Source: Reinekea blandensis MED297 (GTDB taxonomy: Bacteria > Pseudomonadota > Gammaproteobacteria > Pseudomonadales > Natronospirillaceae). Taken from it: a stretch of DNA of 64,000 nucleotides. The notes below the pieces were generated by a model. The model worked only from the letters and a program-made list of their open reading frames with translations, had not been told where the DNA came from and searched no databases. The stretch covers positions 250,566-314,565 of the forward strand of contig NZ_CH724152.1 of assembly GCF_000153185.1 (NCBI RefSeq), in the 5' to 3' direction. Positions 63,842-64,000 of this stretch are shown here, one piece after another (position 1 is the first letter of the stretch; the number at the start of each line of letters is the position of its first letter). Both the position numbers and the translations under genes were made by a program.

Positions 63842-64000
63842 ATGGAACAACCTCGGTTGCCCCGCAGTGATTCAACGGTCATACCGATTCGTCCACAGGT
63901 CCTGGTCGTTGATGATCGCCCGGATAATCATCGTGCTCTGGAACACACACTGGCGGCCATGAAAGTCGACATTGTTCACGCTTACAGCGGACAGGAAGCG
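63842..64000 (+). CDS. Response regulator, N-terminal part
   Basis: The frame is open to the window end. The product starts MEQPRLPRSDSTVIPIRPQV and continues with a receiver-type core LVVDDRPDNHRALEHTL. It lies 108 bases after the hybrid kinase, same direction, so it is likely its partner. The output domain is outside the window. Confidence 0.8.
   Translation, partial: MEQPRLPRSDSTVIPIRPQVLVVDDRPDNHRALEHTLAAMKVDIVHAYSGQEA

Overview
This 64 kb window is a chromosomal stretch from a Gram-negative bacterium, most likely a marine or salt-tolerant gammaproteobacterium of the Oceanospirillales/Saccharospirillum-Reinekea type. That placement is an inference. It rests on the set of families present: a one-piece tmRNA with the tag ANDDNYEGYALAA, Rof, an ectoine-degradation cluster, a TAXI-type TRAP transporter with a DctB/DctD pair, and Crp-like sites. 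Coding is dense, GC is moderate to high, and many genes overlap by ATGA or similar junctions. One visibly AT-rich island lies just behind the tmRNA gene.

Layout. 0-2.9 kb: end of rsgA, a flavin-reductase protein, a MerR regulator, a small membrane protein and an unknown protein. 2.8-8.4 kb: the minus-strand thiamine operon thiC-thiO-thiS-thiG-thiDE behind a promoter and TPP riboswitch. A second thiO-like gene sits alone at 9.9-10.9 kb, beyond a DUF3081-like gene and a PAP2 phosphatase. 11.1-13.4 kb: a four-gene membrane module (two DUF1538 proteins, a PII-like protein, a CBS protein). 13.5-18 kb: a copper cluster (secreted Cys/His-rich protein, DUF411, two c-type cytochromes, CopA, CopZ) with a MerR-type promoter for copA. 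18-24 kb: an EAL c-di-GMP phosphodiesterase behind a perfect Crp core, RhlE helicase, EF-G-like protein. 24-30.4 kb: small accessory enzymes (serine hydrolase, PaiB-like, methyltransferase, acetyltransferases, P-loop kinase, questin-oxidase-like). 30.4-32.1 kb: lrgAB and smpB, divergent.

32.4-37.8 kb: a probable ectoine-degradation operon, deacetylase-aminotransferase-hydrolase-aldehyde dehydrogenase (doeB2-doeD-doeA-doeC), preceded by a 33-codon reading frame with a strong ribosome site. 37.8-41.8 kb: a lipoprotein with DGT repeats, a fatty-acid hydroxylase and a HemN-like radical SAM protein. 42.0-42.34 kb has no protein gene but carries a Crp-like site and two strong terminators in a row, suggesting two small RNAs. 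42.4-44.2 kb: isochorismatase and a divergent AraC/DJ-1 regulator, then rof. 44.47-44.86 kb: ssrA (tmRNA).

44.9-49.1 kb is an AT-rich island inserted behind ssrA. It holds a zinc-ribbon/TIR-like (deoxyribosyltransferase-like) protein, a CoiA-like protein and a RelA/SpoT-domain protein. Two copies of a hairpin-rich repeat lie at its left edge and in its middle. No integrase is visible. It is the best candidate here for an undescribed defence or mobile system. 49.2-53.4 kb: lipoprotein, periplasmic binding protein, PhzF and DUF1127 genes with a divergent LysR regulator. 53.4-60.3 kb: dctD, dctB and a TAXI-TRAP transporter, with a sigma-54 promoter in front of the binding-protein gene that fits control by DctD. 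60.5 kb to the end: a large globin-coupled hybrid histidine kinase and the start of a response regulator.

All family calls are from reading motifs by eye. No database search was run.
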